Shown here: piece after piece, positions 35,713 to 45,500 of the stretch | Layout of the letters: each line of letters begins with the position of its first letter | Numbering within the stretch: the first letter of the stretch is position 1 | From: Telluribacter humicola | GTDB lineage: Bacteria; Bacteroidota; Bacteroidia; Cytophagales; Spirosomataceae | Reading direction: 5' to 3' | Assembly: GCF_017355935.1 (NCBI RefSeq) | Contig: NZ_JAFIQT010000005.1 | Location: 298,953-362,952 of the forward strand | DNA length: 64,000 nucleotides | Notes under the pieces: model-generated | The model's input: only the letters and a program-made list of their open reading frames with translations | Databases searched by the model: none | What the model was told of the DNA's origin: nothing | Program-made: the position numbers and the translations under genes

Positions 35713-36189
35713 ATGATCGAACAAAAAGAACAGCATATAGCCTCAAACGAGATGTCTCTCATGGCAGAGACACTTATTCTGAATATCTTCAGGGTATCAC
35801 ACTTAGTGGGGCGGGCTACTAACCGTGAACTGGCACGAATGGGATTTTCTTTGCAGCTGGAGCAGGTTCAGATTCTGGTTCTTGCGTATTTGCATTGCAC
35901 TACTCCCCTGTCACAACAGGATATCGCTAATCTCCTTCAAAAGGATAAGGCTGGTATTCAGAGGTCTGTCAAAACGCTGGAGCGGGATGGTTACCTGCGG
36001 ATTAACTCTGACTTAAATGACCGCCGTCGTAATCTGATCACTCTGACTCCTGCCGGAAAACTGGTCGCTCAGGAAGTAATGGGAAAAACCCTCGAGCTTG
36101 ATAAGCAGCTGACCAGCCACCTCAATCCTGATGAAGTAAAAGGATTGCTGAATGTACTGAAGAAATTAGCTTCTATACTGGAATCCTAA
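35713..36189 (+). CDS. MarR-family transcriptional regulator
   Basis: 158 residues. Winged helix at about 55-110: PLSQQDIANLLQKDKAGIQR, SVKTLERDGYLRI and the wing NSDLNDRRRNLITLTPAG. The flanking N- and C-terminal helices form the dimer interface. It is the first gene before a complete tripartite RND efflux system and shares a candidate operator with it, so it very likely represses that system until a small molecule binds. It is separated from tolC by 63 bases containing a second promoter. Confidence 0.92.
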   Translation: MIEQKEQHIASNEMSLMAETLILNIFRVSHLVGRATNRELARMGFSLQLEQVQILVLAYLHCTTPLSQQDIANLLQKDKAGIQRSVKTLERDGYLRINSDLNDRRRNLITLTPAGKLVAQEVMGKTLELDKQLTSHLNPDEVKGLLNVLKKLASILES

Positions 36190-36198
36190 ATTCCAATT

Positions 36199-36229
36199 TT
36201 TGGTTAATTAGTTGATATGTCTACATTAC
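36199..36229 (+). promoter_or_regulatory. tolC promoter overlapping MarR operator 2
   Basis: TTTG (36199-36202), a 19-base spacer and TACATTAC (36222-36229, TAnnTT conserved). The palindrome GTTGATATGTCTAC (36211-36224) overlaps the -7 box. This supports the TolC start at ATG 36253, because the in-frame ATG at 36217 lies inside the operator. Confidence 0.6.
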
Positions 36230-36252
36230 CTTATAATTTTTATATTATATAT

Positions 36253-37581
36253 ATGAATAGTAAATCAAAATGGTTGCTCAGCCTCTCACTTCTGATACCA
36301 GTTGGGGTAATGGCTCAGAATCCATTATCCCTGAAAGAGAGTATCGAATACGGCCTCAAGAATCATAATAACATCCGTATCGCTCAGTACCAGTCTCAGA
36401 TTGCCAATCAGCAAGCCAAGGAAGCCATTGCGGGGTATTTGCCCCAGGTGAATGGATCGGCTACGGTAGATAATAACATCAAGCTGCAATCCACCCTGTT
36501 ACCAGCGGGTGTATTCGGACCTGAGCCTACCCGTGTAGCGTTTGGTTCTAAATACCAGACTACTGGTGTGGCCGCGGCTGAGCAGGTGATCTATGATAAA
36601 TCACTGCTGATCGGCATCAAGGCCAGCAAACCTAATCAGGTACGGGCTGAGTTAAATACCAAGCAGACCCGGGAAGATGTCATCTATGAAATCTCGAATA
36701 GCTACTATCAGGTATTTGTAGCTCAGGAGCAGATAGCCCTGTTGAAAGACAACCTCGAGCGGACCCAGCAGGTACTTAATGTACTCAAACTGCAAAGGGA
36801 CAATGGCGTCATTCAACCCATTGAATATGATCGTACACTGGTAAGCTATAACTCTATCCAGTCGCAACTGATCCAGGCAGAAAACTCACTGGTCATGGCT
36901 CAGAACCAGCTCAAGTTTCAGATGGGCATGCCCATGGAAACACCCCTGGCCCTGCAGGACAGCCTGATCCTGACCAAACGCCCTACTGCCACAAGCGTAG
37001 GATTTGAAGCCAAAAACCTGACCGAGTACCAGTTACAAGAGACGGCTCTTGAACTTCAACGACTGGATCAGCAGCGCATCCAGGCAGGCTACCTGCCTAA
37101 GCTGAGTGCCAACGCCCGCTACGGTTCACTGGCGCTGGGTAACGAGCTACTACCGTCGTTTCAGAATTTTACCGGTTTTGGAAGCATCGGGCTTAAACTG
37201 ACCGTTCCCATATTTGACGGCTTCCGTCGCTCGGCTCAGGTACAGCAGTCTAAACTGAACATCCAGGTCCTGGAAGAACAGCAGAAGCTAAGCTCAAAAG
37301 CCTACCAGCTGCAGTTTAACAATGCGGCTATACAGCTGCAAAGAGCCCAGTTGAACCTGGACAACGACAACCAGAACGTAGAGCTGGCCCGCAAGGTGTA
37401 CGATGTAACACTGCTGCAGTATAAGCAGGGTACTCGTCCGATAACGGATCTGATCAACGCTGAAACCTCGTTCCGTCAGGCACAGACCAACTACATCAGC
37501 TCGTTAGTAAATGCATACCAGGCGCGACTGGATCTGGAAAGATCACAAGGCACACTACTTACTTTCTATAACCAACTCTGA
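36253..37581 (+). CDS. TolC-family outer membrane efflux protein
   Basis: 442 residues from ATG 36253, giving a clean signal peptide (MNSKSKWLLSLSLLIPVGVM, then AQ). Two OEP repeats are visible: LSLKESIEYGLKNHNNIRIA with the following long helix, and LTEYQLQETALELQRLDQQR in the second half, plus GSIGLKLTVPIFDGFRRSAQ. It forms the trimeric outer-membrane duct of the efflux pump encoded by the next two genes; the adaptor gene starts 22 bases downstream. Confidence 0.93.
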   Translation: MNSKSKWLLSLSLLIPVGVMAQNPLSLKESIEYGLKNHNNIRIAQYQSQIANQQAKEAIAGYLPQVNGSATVDNNIKLQSTLLPAGVFGPEPTRVAFGSKYQTTGVAAAEQVIYDKSLLIGIKASKPNQVRAELNTKQTREDVIYEISNSYYQVFVAQEQIALLKDNLERTQQVLNVLKLQRDNGVIQPIEYDRTLVSYNSIQSQLIQAENSLVMAQNQLKFQMGMPMETPLALQDSLILTKRPTATSVGFEAKNLTEYQLQETALELQRLDQQRIQAGYLPKLSANARYGSLALGNELLPSFQNFTGFGSIGLKLTVPIFDGFRRSAQVQQSKLNIQVLEEQQKLSSKAYQLQFNNAAIQLQRAQLNLDNDNQNVELARKVYDVTLLQYKQGTRPITDLINAETSFRQAQTNYISSLVNAYQARLDLERSQGTLLTFYNQL

Positions 37582-37603
37582 TCATACGAAAAGCATCCAT
37601 AAA

Positions 37604-38659
37604 ATGAAAAAGACATCCTTATTTGTCATCACTGCTATTGTCGCCATTGTAGCCCTGGTTGGCTTCAAGCTGGCCGCCAACAAAGAGAAGTTAGACGAGA
37701 AAAATACCCCCCCTGTTGCTACCAATGTAGCTATTCCGGTTACAGTAGCTGAGGTATCTGAAGGTACCGTAAGCCAGCAACTTGTCAAGACTGGTAGCCT
37801 GATCCCTTACAAGGAAGCCGAAATCATGGCCACCACTCCGGGAAAAGTAACAAGCGTAGGCTTTAATCTGGGTTCAAATGTTAGACAGGGTGCTACACTG
37901 GTGCAGGTAGATAACAAACTGAAAGAACTTGCTCTGGAAGCGACTCAGCTTCAGATTAGCAAGCTTAAGAAAGATGTAGACCGCTACACCACTCTGTTGG
38001 AAGGTAGTGCCGCTACCGAAGTACAGGTAAGTGATACGAAGTACCAGTACGAAAACGCGCTGAACCAGGCTGAGCAGATAAAAAAGCAGATCCAGGATGC
38101 GGCGGTGAAAGCTCCCATCAGCGGACAGGTAGTTAAGAAAAATGTGGAGCCCGGTGAATTTGTGAATACGGGTACTGTACTGGGTACTATTCTGGATGTG
38201 TCACGTCTGAAAGCCGAAGTACTGGTTAATGAGAAAGATGTGTACTCGCTGCGCCAGGGACAATCCGTAAAGGTAACAGCCGATGTCTTTTCGGATAAAG
38301 TATTCTCAGGACACATTACCTACATAGCTCCCCAAGGAAATCAGGATCATAACTATCCCGTAGAGGTCACGATCAGCAATGGCAACGTATTGAAGGCCGG
38401 AACTTTTGTGAATGTAGACTTTTCACAGCCCTCCAAGCAGATGGCGCTCCAGATTCCACGTACGGCTCTGGTGGAGAGTGTGAAGAATCCGTATGTATAC
38501 GTAGTGGAAGGAAATGTAGTACGTCAGCGTAAGATAACCGTGGGACGCACTTTCGGTGAAAACGTAGAGGTAACCGGTGGTCTTTCGGCAGGCGACAAAG
38601 TTGTAACTACCGGTCAGATCAACCTCAGCGACGGCGCTACCGTACAGGTTGCCCGCTAA
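37604..38659 (+). CDS. RND efflux periplasmic adaptor (membrane fusion protein)
   Basis: 351 residues from ATG 37604; a longer frame opens at 37511 inside the tolC gene and is not used. A single N-terminal membrane helix (about 5-22), then a split lipoyl/barrel-sandwich domain (EAEIMATTPGKVTSVGFNLG and VKAPISGQVVKKNVEPGEFV) around a helical hairpin, and a beta-barrel and membrane-proximal domain (NPYVYVVEGNVVRQRKITVG). It couples the inner-membrane pump to TolC. Confidence 0.93.
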   Translation: MKKTSLFVITAIVAIVALVGFKLAANKEKLDEKNTPPVATNVAIPVTVAEVSEGTVSQQLVKTGSLIPYKEAEIMATTPGKVTSVGFNLGSNVRQGATLVQVDNKLKELALEATQLQISKLKKDVDRYTTLLEGSAATEVQVSDTKYQYENALNQAEQIKKQIQDAAVKAPISGQVVKKNVEPGEFVNTGTVLGTILDVSRLKAEVLVNEKDVYSLRQGQSVKVTADVFSDKVFSGHITYIAPQGNQDHNYPVEVTISNGNVLKAGTFVNVDFSQPSKQMALQIPRTALVESVKNPYVYVVEGNVVRQRKITVGRTFGENVEVTGGLSAGDKVVTTGQINLSDGATVQVAR

Positions 38660-38727
38660 GGCATTCATAAACAAACAGAATAGGGTACTCCATTCGTACC
38701 TATCATTCAAGATAAAAGACTACTAAA

Positions 38728-41700
38728 ATGTCGATAACCGAATTATCAATTAAACGGCCCTTGCTGATTACCACCATCTTCACCGTACTGGTGCTGTTTG
38801 GGGTGATCAGTTATAAGCAGCTGTCCTATAACCTGCTTCCCAAGTTTGAAGCAAATGTGATCAGCGTGGTGACGCCCTATCCGGGTGCGTCGGCCGACGA
38901 GGTAGAAACCAACGTGACCAAACGGATCGAAGACGCTCTGTCGTCGCTGGAAGGTCTGGATAAGCTTAATGCTATCTCGCAGGAGGGTGCCTCCATTGTT
39001 ACCATTCAGCTGAAAAACGGAATTGATGTTACCAAAACCCAGCAGGACGCTCAGCGCAAAATTGAGCAGATCCTGAACGTATTACCTGACGAGGCAGACC
39101 GCCCCATCATCAACAAATTTTCAACGGATGAAATACCCGTACTACGTATGGGGGTTACGGCCGAGCTATCGCCTACTCAGTTGTACGACCTGATCGATGA
39201 TAAACTGAAGCCACAGCTATCTAACGTAGCCGGTGTAGGTCAGGTAAACGTCATCGGTGGCACCGAGCGGGAAATCCAGGTAAATGTGGACCAGAATAAA
39301 CTGCGCGCTTACGGAATGTCCATCGCTCAGGTATCCCAGGCCATCAATGCAGCCAATACCAGCTACCCGGCTGGTCAGATCGAAACACGGGAGTCACAGT
39401 ACTCGATCCGGTTTGATGCTAATGTAGAGACGACCCAGCGCCTGAGCGAGCTGATCGTAGCGCAGCGTGCGGGTGGTACCCAGGTACTGCTGAAAGATGT
39501 AGCCGAAATAGTAGATACCCAGGCTAAGCCTACCGCCATTAACCATATCAATGCCAAGCCATCCATTGGTATCCAGATCCAGAAGCAGTCAGATGCCAAT
39601 GCGGTGGATGTAAGCAAGCTGGTACAGGAGCGTATCACAACATTGGAAAAGCAGTATGCTTCCGAAGGTCTTAAATTTACCATTGCAGCCGACCAGTCGG
39701 TGTACACACTGGCCTCAGCCGATGCCGTAGTATTTGACCTGTTCCTGGCAGTAGGGATTGTTTCAATCGTGATGCTGCTGTTCCTGCATAGCTTCCGTTC
39801 GTCCCTGTTCGTACTGGTAGCGTTGCCATCGTCTATTATTCCTACGTTCATCCTGATGAATGTAATGGGATTCTCGCTGAACCTGATGACCCTAATGGCC
39901 CTGTCGCTGGTGGTAGGTATCCTGGTGGATGACTCCATTGTGGTACTGGAAAACATCAACCGGCACCTGGAGATGGGTAAGAAAAAGCGGGATGCCGCTC
40001 TGGAAGGACGTAATGAGATTGGCTTTACCGCCCTTGCCATTACCCTAGTAGATATCGTGGTATTCGTACCGCTGGCCCTGACGGGTGGTCTGATCGGTAA
40101 CATCCTCCGGGAGTTTGCCCTGGTGGTGGTATTCTCTACCATGATGAGTCTCCTGGTATCATTTACCCTTACTCCGCTACTGGCTTCGCACTTCGGTAAG
40201 ATGGAAGTACTGAACCCAAAATCACTGTGGGGTAAACTTAACATAGGTTTTGAGAACCTGCTTACTGGCCTGAGCAACTTCTACGGACAGACACTTACCT
40301 GGGCTTTGGGCCACAAGCGTTGGGTGTTTATCACTATATTCCTGCTGATGGCTGGTGCAATCGCGCTGGTACCCGCCGGATTTATCGGTGCCGCCTTTAT
40401 GTCACAAAGTGATCAGGGCGAAATGAGCGTGCAGATAGAACTGGCCCCTACGGCTTCCATCTACCAGACCAACGCGACCGCGCAGCGGGCTGAGCAGATC
40501 ATCATGAAGCACTCAGAGGTAGTCAATGTATTTACCAACGTGGGTTATACCAGTTCAGGTATCTCTACGGCGTCCAACAGCAACATCGCTGACCTGAACG
40601 TCAAGCTTATTGATAAGAAAGAGCGTTCTATATCGACCGAGGAGTTTGGTCAGATGATCAAGAAGGAAGTAGGTCAGATACCAGGGGTGAAGGTAACGGT
40701 AAGCCCGGTAGGTATTGTAGGTAATTCACAGGCTCCCATTATGATCGCCGTGAAAGGTACCGATATGCCAACCATTCGTAAAGCCGCCGAGCAGGTACTA
40801 CAGGCTACCAAATCAGTAGCAGGTACCCAGGACGTAAAGCTATCGGTAAAAGATCCCAAGCCGGAGATCACCGTGAATCTGGACCGGGAGAAAATGGCTC
40901 AACTGGGAGTAAATGCTTCTGAGGTAGGTCTGGCCCTGCAGAATTCCTTCCGGGGGAATGACCGCTCCAAGTTCAAGCAGAATGGTAAGGAGTATGATAT
41001 TAAGATCAGCCTGGATCAGTTTGACCGTACCAATTCTGACGACATCAAGCGTCTGACCTTTGTGAACAGCCAGGGACGTACCATCGAGCTGTCGCAGTTT
41101 GCTGTAGTTGAAGAGCGCGTCGGCGAAAGTGTACTGGAACGTAACAACCGTCTGTCATCGATTACGATCAATGCACAGGTAGTTGGTCGTCCGGTAGGTA
41201 CGGTAGGTGCTGATATCAAAGCCCAGATGGAGAAAGTACAGCTACCGGAAGGGATCAGTATCTCCTACCTGGGACAGCTGGAACAGCAGTCAGATGCCTT
41301 TGGTAGCCTGGGACTGGCGCTTCTGATGGCCATCCTGCTGGTGTACTTCATCATGGTGGCGTTGTACGAGAGCGTGGTATATCCTTTCGTGGTACTCTTC
41401 TCGATACCCGTAGCCCTGATCGGCGCCCTGCTGGCCCTGGCCCTGACTATGGAGAGTCTGACCGTATTCTCAATAGTAGGTATGATCATGCTGATGGGTC
41501 TGGTGGCTAAGAACGCGATCCTGATCGTTGACTTTACCAACCACCTCAAAGCCGAAGGACTGGATGTAGTACACGCGCTGATCGAAGCGGGTAAGGAGCG
41601 TCTGCGTCCGATCCTGATGACGACACTGGCGATGATATTTGGTATGCTTCCCATAGCCCTGGCCAGTGGTGCCGGTGCCGAGTCCAAGAACGGTATGGCG

Positions 41701-41853
41701 TGGGTAATCATCGGAGGACTGACCAGCTCGCTGGTACTAACACTATTCATCGTACCATCAATGTACTTGGTAGTTGACCGGATCAAGGAGCGTTTCTCCA
41801 AGAAAAAGAAGAAGTCAAAAGGAAGAAGAGAAGAGGAATTGCTGCCCGCTTAA
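38728..41853 (+). CDS. RND efflux permease (HAE1/AcrB family)
   Basis: 1,041 residues with the duplicated layout of AcrB-type pumps: 12 membrane helices and two large periplasmic loops. Helix 4 carries VGILVDDSIVVLENI near 398-412 with the proton-relay Asp pair, and helix 10 carries LVAKNAILIVDF near 925 with the relay Lys. The porter domain begins PYPGASADEVETNVTKRIED. It exports hydrophobic compounds by proton antiport; substrates are unknown. The C-terminus ends in a Lys-rich tail. A hairpin closes the unit 22 bases later. Confidence 0.95.
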   Translation: MSITELSIKRPLLITTIFTVLVLFGVISYKQLSYNLLPKFEANVISVVTPYPGASADEVETNVTKRIEDALSSLEGLDKLNAISQEGASIVTIQLKNGIDVTKTQQDAQRKIEQILNVLPDEADRPIINKFSTDEIPVLRMGVTAELSPTQLYDLIDDKLKPQLSNVAGVGQVNVIGGTEREIQVNVDQNKLRAYGMSIAQVSQAINAANTSYPAGQIETRESQYSIRFDANVETTQRLSELIVAQRAGGTQVLLKDVAEIVDTQAKPTAINHINAKPSIGIQIQKQSDANAVDVSKLVQERITTLEKQYASEGLKFTIAADQSVYTLASADAVVFDLFLAVGIVSIVMLLFLHSFRSSLFVLVALPSSIIPTFILMNVMGFSLNLMTLMALSLVVGILVDDSIVVLENINRHLEMGKKKRDAALEGRNEIGFTALAITLVDIVVFVPLALTGGLIGNILREFALVVVFSTMMSLLVSFTLTPLLASHFGKMEVLNPKSLWGKLNIGFENLLTGLSNFYGQTLTWALGHKRWVFITIFLLMAGAIALVPAGFIGAAFMSQSDQGEMSVQIELAPTASIYQTNATAQRAEQIIMKHSEVVNVFTNVGYTSSGISTASNSNIADLNVKLIDKKERSISTEEFGQMIKKEVGQIPGVKVTVSPVGIVGNSQAPIMIAVKGTDMPTIRKAAEQVLQATKSVAGTQDVKLSVKDPKPEITVNLDREKMAQLGVNASEVGLALQNSFRGNDRSKFKQNGKEYDIKISLDQFDRTNSDDIKRLTFVNSQGRTIELSQFAVVEERVGESVLERNNRLSSITINAQVVGRPVGTVGADIKAQMEKVQLPEGISISYLGQLEQQSDAFGSLGLALLMAILLVYFIMVALYESVVYPFVVLFSIPVALIGALLALALTMESLTVFSIVGMIMLMGLVAKNAILIVDFTNHLKAEGLDVVHALIEAGKERLRPILMTTLAMIFGMLPIALASGAGAESKNGMAWVIIGGLTSSLVLTLFIVPSMYLVVDRIKERFSKKKKKSKGRREEELLPA

Positions 41854-41874
41854 AGGCAACCTCTCACTAATATA

Positions 41875-41904
41875 ACTGCGGCTCTGAATCATCAGAGCCG
41901 CAGA
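41875..41904 (+). terminator. Hairpin between RND permease and acyl carrier protein (twin A)
   Basis: CTGCGGCTCTGA (41876-41887) pairs with TCAGAGCCGCAG (41892-41903), 12 bp with a 4-base loop, followed by AAAAAA rather than T. It is nearly identical to the hairpin after the acyl carrier protein gene (42348-42373). Confidence 0.65.
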
Positions 41905-41986
41905 AAAAAGTAAAACGCATTTTTTGCTATTCCATAAGTCAATCTATCCTCTATCAAAAAGCCCATTAAGGGCAACAATTACAATC

Positions 41987-42238
41987 ATGGATACAATACA
42001 AGATCCACTTCTGAGCAAGATCAATGACATCCTATTTGAAATGGGTGTAGAACGCACGGCTGTCACTCTGGAAGCTCATTTCATGCGTGATTTAGGACTC
42101 GACTCCTTAGAAGTCGTAGATCTGATGATGAGCCTCGAAAGAGAGTTCAACATGACTATCTCAGACACCCAGATGAACGATATTCGTACGGTAGGGCAGC
42201 TGGTTGACTTCCTGCACCAGCAAGCAGTAACTCATTAA
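41987..42238 (+). CDS. Orphan acyl carrier protein
   Basis: 83 residues from ATG 41987; the upstream in-frame start at 41924 adds residues without ACP character. The phosphopantetheine site is intact: DLGLDSLEVVDLMMSLE with Ser 40, in a four-helix ACP. No fatty-acid, polyketide or lipid-A gene is adjacent: the neighbours are an efflux permease and a giant sensor kinase. It may serve a remote synthase or a lipid-modification enzyme. It is bracketed by two near-identical hairpins, so it is probably transcribed alone. Confidence 0.9.
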   Translation: MDTIQDPLLSKINDILFEMGVERTAVTLEAHFMRDLGLDSLEVVDLMMSLEREFNMTISDTQMNDIRTVGQLVDFLHQQAVTH

Positions 42239-42347
42239 GTATAGATCAGTTATATAGATCTACTCACCTGGTAAGTACTGCGGAGTTAATTCGAACAGGT
42301 ATATAAAGCTTATAGAGATTTTTAGTTTAGTTAGTGATTCATGAAGG

Positions 42348-42377
42348 CGCGGCTCTGATAATTCAGGGCCGCGTTTT
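42348..42377 (+). terminator. Intrinsic terminator after acyl carrier protein (twin B)
   Basis: CGCGGCTCTGA (42348-42358) pairs with TCAGGGCCGCG (42363-42373), 11 pairs with one G-U and a TAAT loop, followed by TTTT. The stem shares GCGGCTCTGA with twin A at 41876. Confidence 0.8.
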
Positions 42378-42500
42378 GCTTTAGACAACACCACTTCTGA
42401 CTCCTGTTTCTGAATCTTTTCCTGTTGCAGGTCTCTCTTATGTATCCAAAATGTTCCTTACCTTTAAGTCTTATATACCTTTTACAACTTGGTGAGTATC

Positions 42501-45500
42501 ATGAATGCCCAGCAGCCCTCTTCCAGTAAAGAATCCAGAAAGAAACAAGCCGATCCTAAACCCCGCAAAACAGATACGCCACTATATCTGATTGGTGTGG
42601 GAGCCTCCGCAGGAGGTTTGGAAGCACTCCAGGACTTTCTTTCACACTTTCCGGCGGATCTGTCTGATGTAGCTATCCTCATAGCCCAGCACCTGAGCCC
42701 TACGCACAAAAGTATGCTGGTACAGCTACTTAGTAAGGAAACTAAGTGGGATGTTACCGAAGCAAAGCATAATGCTTCACTTCAGAAAGGCTGTATTTAT
42801 ATTACTCCACCCGATTCTGAAATCACTATCGTAAAGGGGCGCTTCAATCTTACAAAACCCCATTCACCAACCGGTCCCAAGCCTTCTGTAGACATCCTGT
42901 TCAGGTCTATGGCGGAACACTATAAGGATAAGACTATTGGAGTGATCCTATCGGGTACCGGTACCGACGGCGCTTCGGGGGTAAAAGCTATCCGGGCAAA
43001 CGGAGGATTTATCATAGCTCAGGAGCCACAAACTGCTAAGTACAATGGGATGCCTTTGGCTGCCATCGAAACCGGGGTCGTAGATGTGGTACTTTCACCC
43101 GATAAGATGGGGGAAGAAATCAAAGAGCATGTCCTGAATCCAGAGGTGTCCAAGTCTTCTCTGAATGAGGAGATATCCCAGAGTCCAGGTTTGGACAAGA
43201 TATTCAAACTATTATCGAAGCGTACAGGTACTGATTTTTCCAACTACAAGCCTTCTACAATCTGTCGCCGACTCGAGAAGAGGTTGGCGATACTATCCAT
43301 ACCCACGGTTGATTACTATCTGAATTATATTGAACAGCATCCCAAAGAACTGGATGACCTTTTCAATTCTATCCTGATTGGGGTAACTACTTTCTTTCGG
43401 GATAAGGAGGCCTATGAGGCACTGAGCCAGTACCTCCGGAAAGTCATTGCTGACAAGCCAGAGAACGAAATTATCCGTATCTGGTGTCCGGGTTGCGCCA
43501 CGGGCGAGGAACCCTACTCCATCGCCCTCCTGCTGTGTACGCTAATCAAGGAAACCAAAAAGAAGCTGTCGGTACAGATATTTGCCACTGATATCGACGA
43601 ACGCGCTATCTCTTATGCCCGTAAGGGTGTATATCCGGCAAGTGCCGTTTTGAACGTGCCGGAGGATCTGCTCAACAACTACTTCATCAAAAACGGCGAT
43701 ACCTACGAGCTACTGAAGTCCATACGCTCGATGGTCCTTTTTTCCAAGCACGATGTAACCAACAACCCGCCTTTCCTGAAGCTGGATCTGATCAGTTGCC
43801 GTAACTTGCTCATCTATTTCGGCCCTAATCTACAGAAGCAGGTTATACCGCTGTTTCATTACTCACTCAATCAGGATGGGTACCTGTTTCTGGGTAAGTC
43901 CGAGACCGTCGGCCACTTTTCCGACCTGTTCACAACGCTGGATGGTAAGTATAAACTGTTCCAGCGCAAGCGGGGTGGTAGCCTTAACGCCGTTAAGTTT
44001 TCGGTGCTCAAGGCCCAATTGCACCAGGTACCCCAGTCGACGGTCAAGAAGCCTTCCAACGAGCGTTCTATTTCGGATCTGGTCAAGGAGACGCTTTTCA
44101 ACTCCTTCGAGCATCCTTATGTAGTGATCAACGATTCATTTGATATTCAGGAGGTAAACGGGGACGTGCGCCTGTACCTGTCTCTGTCGGCTGGTACCAT
44201 GAACGCCAACATCCTGAAACTGGTCAATAAAGAGCTCCAGATTGAGCTCCGTTCTGTTATTACCCAGGCCATCCGTGACCGCCAGCCCATGCGGAGCAAC
44301 ATCCGCAAGTTTGAGCTTTTTGGTCAGACGCACTTCGTACGGGTACTGGTAAAACCGCTTATCTATACCGAGGCTACCCAGGAGCTGTTCGTAGTCATTT
44401 TTGAACGGCTGGACCTACAGGAACTCATGGTGCAGGGGGTGACGGTTCACGATCAGAATGTAGAAAATAACCGTCTGGTTGAGCTGGAACAGGAGCTATT
44501 GGCTACCAAAGAGCACCTTCAGACCTATATTGAGGAAATTGAAACCACCAACGAAGAGCTGCAATCGCTCAACGAAGAACTCCAGTCGACCAATGAGGAA
44601 CTGCAGTCGTCCAATGAAGAGCTCGAGACAACGAACGAAGAGCTCCAGTCAACCAACGAAGAGATACAGGTAGCTTATGCCGAGCTGAAGGCAGCCAACG
44701 AAGAACTGGAACGAAAGGAACAGCAGCTGAAAATTAACCAGGCTAATCTGGACGCCCTGCTCAAGAATACGCTGCAGTCCTTTATCCTCATTGATACTAC
44801 CTATAAAATTGTCGCTTTTAACCCCACGTCCGAAGAAACATTCCGACGACTACGTAACCGCAGGATCAGAGCCGGCGAATCGGTCATTGACCTGCTGGAC
44901 CCGCAGTTGCTTGAATCATTCATCCAAGACCTGGGTACTGTCAGCAAGGGTGAAGTAGTAGCCGTCGAACGAAAGTTGATGGATGCCAAAGGGAATGAAT
45001 GCTGGTACATTCTCAATCTCTCTCCGGTCATAGATGAGGAAGGCGAAGTAAAAGTTATTTCTATAGGTATGATGGAAATAACCGAACAGAAAAGGATCCA
45101 GCAGGATCTGTACTTGTCGGAGCAAATGCTCAATTCTGTATTTAATGCCACTTCTATCGGAATCTGCATTACAGATAGAGACGGACGCTTTGTATCAGTA
45201 AATAATCAGTATGCCCGCCTGTACGGATACACCAGAGAGGAGCTGGTAGGACAGAGTTTTACCCTGGTCGTACCTGCCGAAAACAGGGTAATGGCTCAGG
45301 TGGCTCACGATGGTTTTATCCGGGAAGGATACGAACTCCCGGGCGAGTGGAAAGTGCAGCGAAAGGATGGAAGTATCATAGATGTGTACGTAACAGCTGA
45401 ACTACTCGTACAGCCGAACGGGAATCGCTTTAAGGTGACATCGGTAAGGGATGTAACCGAAAACAACCGGTACAAAGAACTGCTGGTAGAAACCCAGGAA

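Noticed and set aside
36217..36252. Alternative TolC start at 36217
   Set aside because: It lies inside the putative operator/-7 region and pushes the signal peptide inward.
39375..40277. 300-codon minus-strand frame inside the RND permease gene
   Set aside because: Long only because of codon bias on the sense strand; Ser/Arg/Thr-rich translation with no protein-like pattern.
44536..44680. Tandem DNA repeat of about 21 bases in the sensor kinase gene
   Set aside because: It encodes the seven-residue coiled-coil repeats, so the protein explains it; not a CRISPR or mobile repeat.
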